A stretch of DNA of 64,000 nt, taken from positions 1 through 64,000 of the forward strand of contig BQJE01000005.1 of NCBI GenBank assembly GCA_021604545.1, in the 5' to 3' direction. Below the pieces are notes generated by a model. That model did no database searches and was not told the DNA's origin. It was given only the letters and a program-made list of their open reading frames with translations. Of this stretch, positions 63,314 to 64,000 are shown one piece after another. The position numbers and the translations under genes are program-made. The DNA is from Micavibrio sp. (GTDB lineage: Bacteria; Pseudomonadota; Alphaproteobacteria; Micavibrionales; Micavibrionaceae). Position 1 is the first letter of the stretch; every line of letters begins with the position of its first letter.

Positions 63314-64000
63314 ATGGGGTTCAAGAGAACAGCCGAGGGCCGGGTTTTTTTTGAAAATCCGTCCGAGGGCGAAGAAAATAAAGATCTGCAAATCGTTGGA
63401 TTATTGAGGGCGCTGAATGAGCGTTTGAAGACAGCGCAGGGTGAGCGTGCAAAGCTGCTCAAGGATATGGAGCGCTACCGTGAGACGATAGATGATTTGA
63501 ACGAACGCGCCGTGCGCAGTGAACAAGCCTATATTGACCTGGAACAGAAAGTTTCCACCCGTCAGAATGAAGGGGCTAAAAAGGCTGGCCGTGCGGAAGA
63601 GGTTACCAGAGAAACTCTGCAGGAATTAATTGATACGCGCGAAATGGTCGCTGAATTGCGGGAAAAAACCATACTCAGTGAGAAGAGCTTTTCAACCCTC
63701 AAAGAAGAATTATCAGAGCGTAAAAAAACCGAGGAGCTTTTGCGTAGGCATCAACTGGCTCTGGAAAAGTTACATAAAGATCAGAACGAAAAAATCGTTG
63801 GTAGCGTTGCAGCTTATGTTGCGTTGACCAAAAGGGTTAATGAGTCCGAAACCAAATTTGATACGCTTGATAATAAAATAGGTGAGACTGTTTCTGAACA
63901 GGGTCGTCTGGAGCGTAAAATAGAGAAGGCCGCGCAGGATCGTAGCCGTATGCTGCGTAAGGTTGACCGGATCGAGGAAACTGTTATCCAGACCCGTGAT
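63314..64000 (+). CDS. Coiled-coil protein, N-terminal part (runs off the window)
   Basis: 229 codons read from ATG 63314 with no stop before the edge. After a ~25-residue lead, heptad-rich Glu/Lys/Leu/Arg sequence (LLRALNERLKTAQGERAKLL) runs to the edge, typical of a long coiled coil. There is no signal peptide. Ribosome binding site is weak (AATAAGG close to the ATG). The function is not recognised; the full gene is needed. Confidence 0.75.
   Translation, partial: MGFKRTAEGRVFFENPSEGEENKDLQIVGLLRALNERLKTAQGERAKLLKDMERYRETIDDLNERAVRSEQAYIDLEQKVSTRQNEGAKKAGRAEEVTRETLQELIDTREMVAELREKTILSEKSFSTLKEELSERKKTEELLRRHQLALEKLHKDQNEKIVGSVAAYVALTKRVNESETKFDTLDNKIGETVSEQGRLERKIEKAAQDRSRMLRKVDRIEETVIQTRD

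Noticed and set aside
1..64000. CRISPR arrays, insertion sequences, tRNA or rRNA genes
   Set aside because: No direct repeat array, transposase, or cloverleaf-like sequence was noticed on either strand.

Overview
The window reads as chromosomal DNA of a deep-branching alphaproteobacterium. Grounds: the S10-spc-alpha ribosomal gene order, the 101-residue zinc-free S14, short adenylate kinase, L17 and L3 with charged tails, a SapC-family protein, CysD with a fused CysN-CysC, and dispersed CCCCGC/GCGGGG hairpins. A Micavibrio-like lineage would fit the four prepilin-like proteins and the large surface-glycan locus, but that placement is inference. I saw no tRNA or rRNA gene, insertion sequence or CRISPR array.

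Layout. 1-10802 is the end of tuf followed by the S10 and spc operons (rpsJ to rplO). Two small AT-richer orphan genes are inserted in it (8328-8585 and 10025-10288). A strong terminator follows rplO, then a tandem pair of secreted HExxH proteins (10916-12269), then secY and adk. A consensus promoter with a terminator just downstream precedes the alpha operon rpsM-rpsK-rpoA-rplQ (14534-17026). From 17036 to 30279 come mixed housekeeping and hypothetical genes: panBC, a DegP-type protease, two acidic orphans, a single-chain GlyRS, a TrmN6-like methyltransferase, an FAD oxidoreductase, a lytic transglycosylase-like protein, a large acyl-CoA dehydrogenase, a secreted cysteine-repeat protein, an HTH/coiled-coil protein and a SapC protein. 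30519-35660 is ugd-cysD-cysNC plus cysQ, which together supply UDP-glucuronate and PAPS and recycle PAP. 35646-36751 is a divergent pair of HTH regulators. 36748-41742 is a TetR-controlled set of RND/MMPL exporter, LolA-like protein and beta-barrel protein.

41884-46917 carries four related prepilin-like proteins in tandem with no secretion or pilus machinery beside them. They share an N-terminal hydrophobic helix, an R-[ILV]-PCPA motif, a WGN[YF]-type motif, an SHG-x-N motif and a C-terminal cysteine. This is the best candidate here for an undescribed surface system.

46937-62831 is a CPA1 antiporter and a capsule/exopolysaccharide locus: initiating sugar-phosphate transferase, Wza-like exporter, Wzc-like chain-length kinase, Wzx-like flippase, GDP-mannose synthesis (ManC and a type II phosphomannose isomerase), four glycosyltransferases and a HAD-domain protein. 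No Wzy polymerase was recognised. Together with ugd and the PAPS genes, the region could make an acidic, perhaps sulfated, mannose-containing polymer. The window ends inside a long coiled-coil gene starting at 63314.
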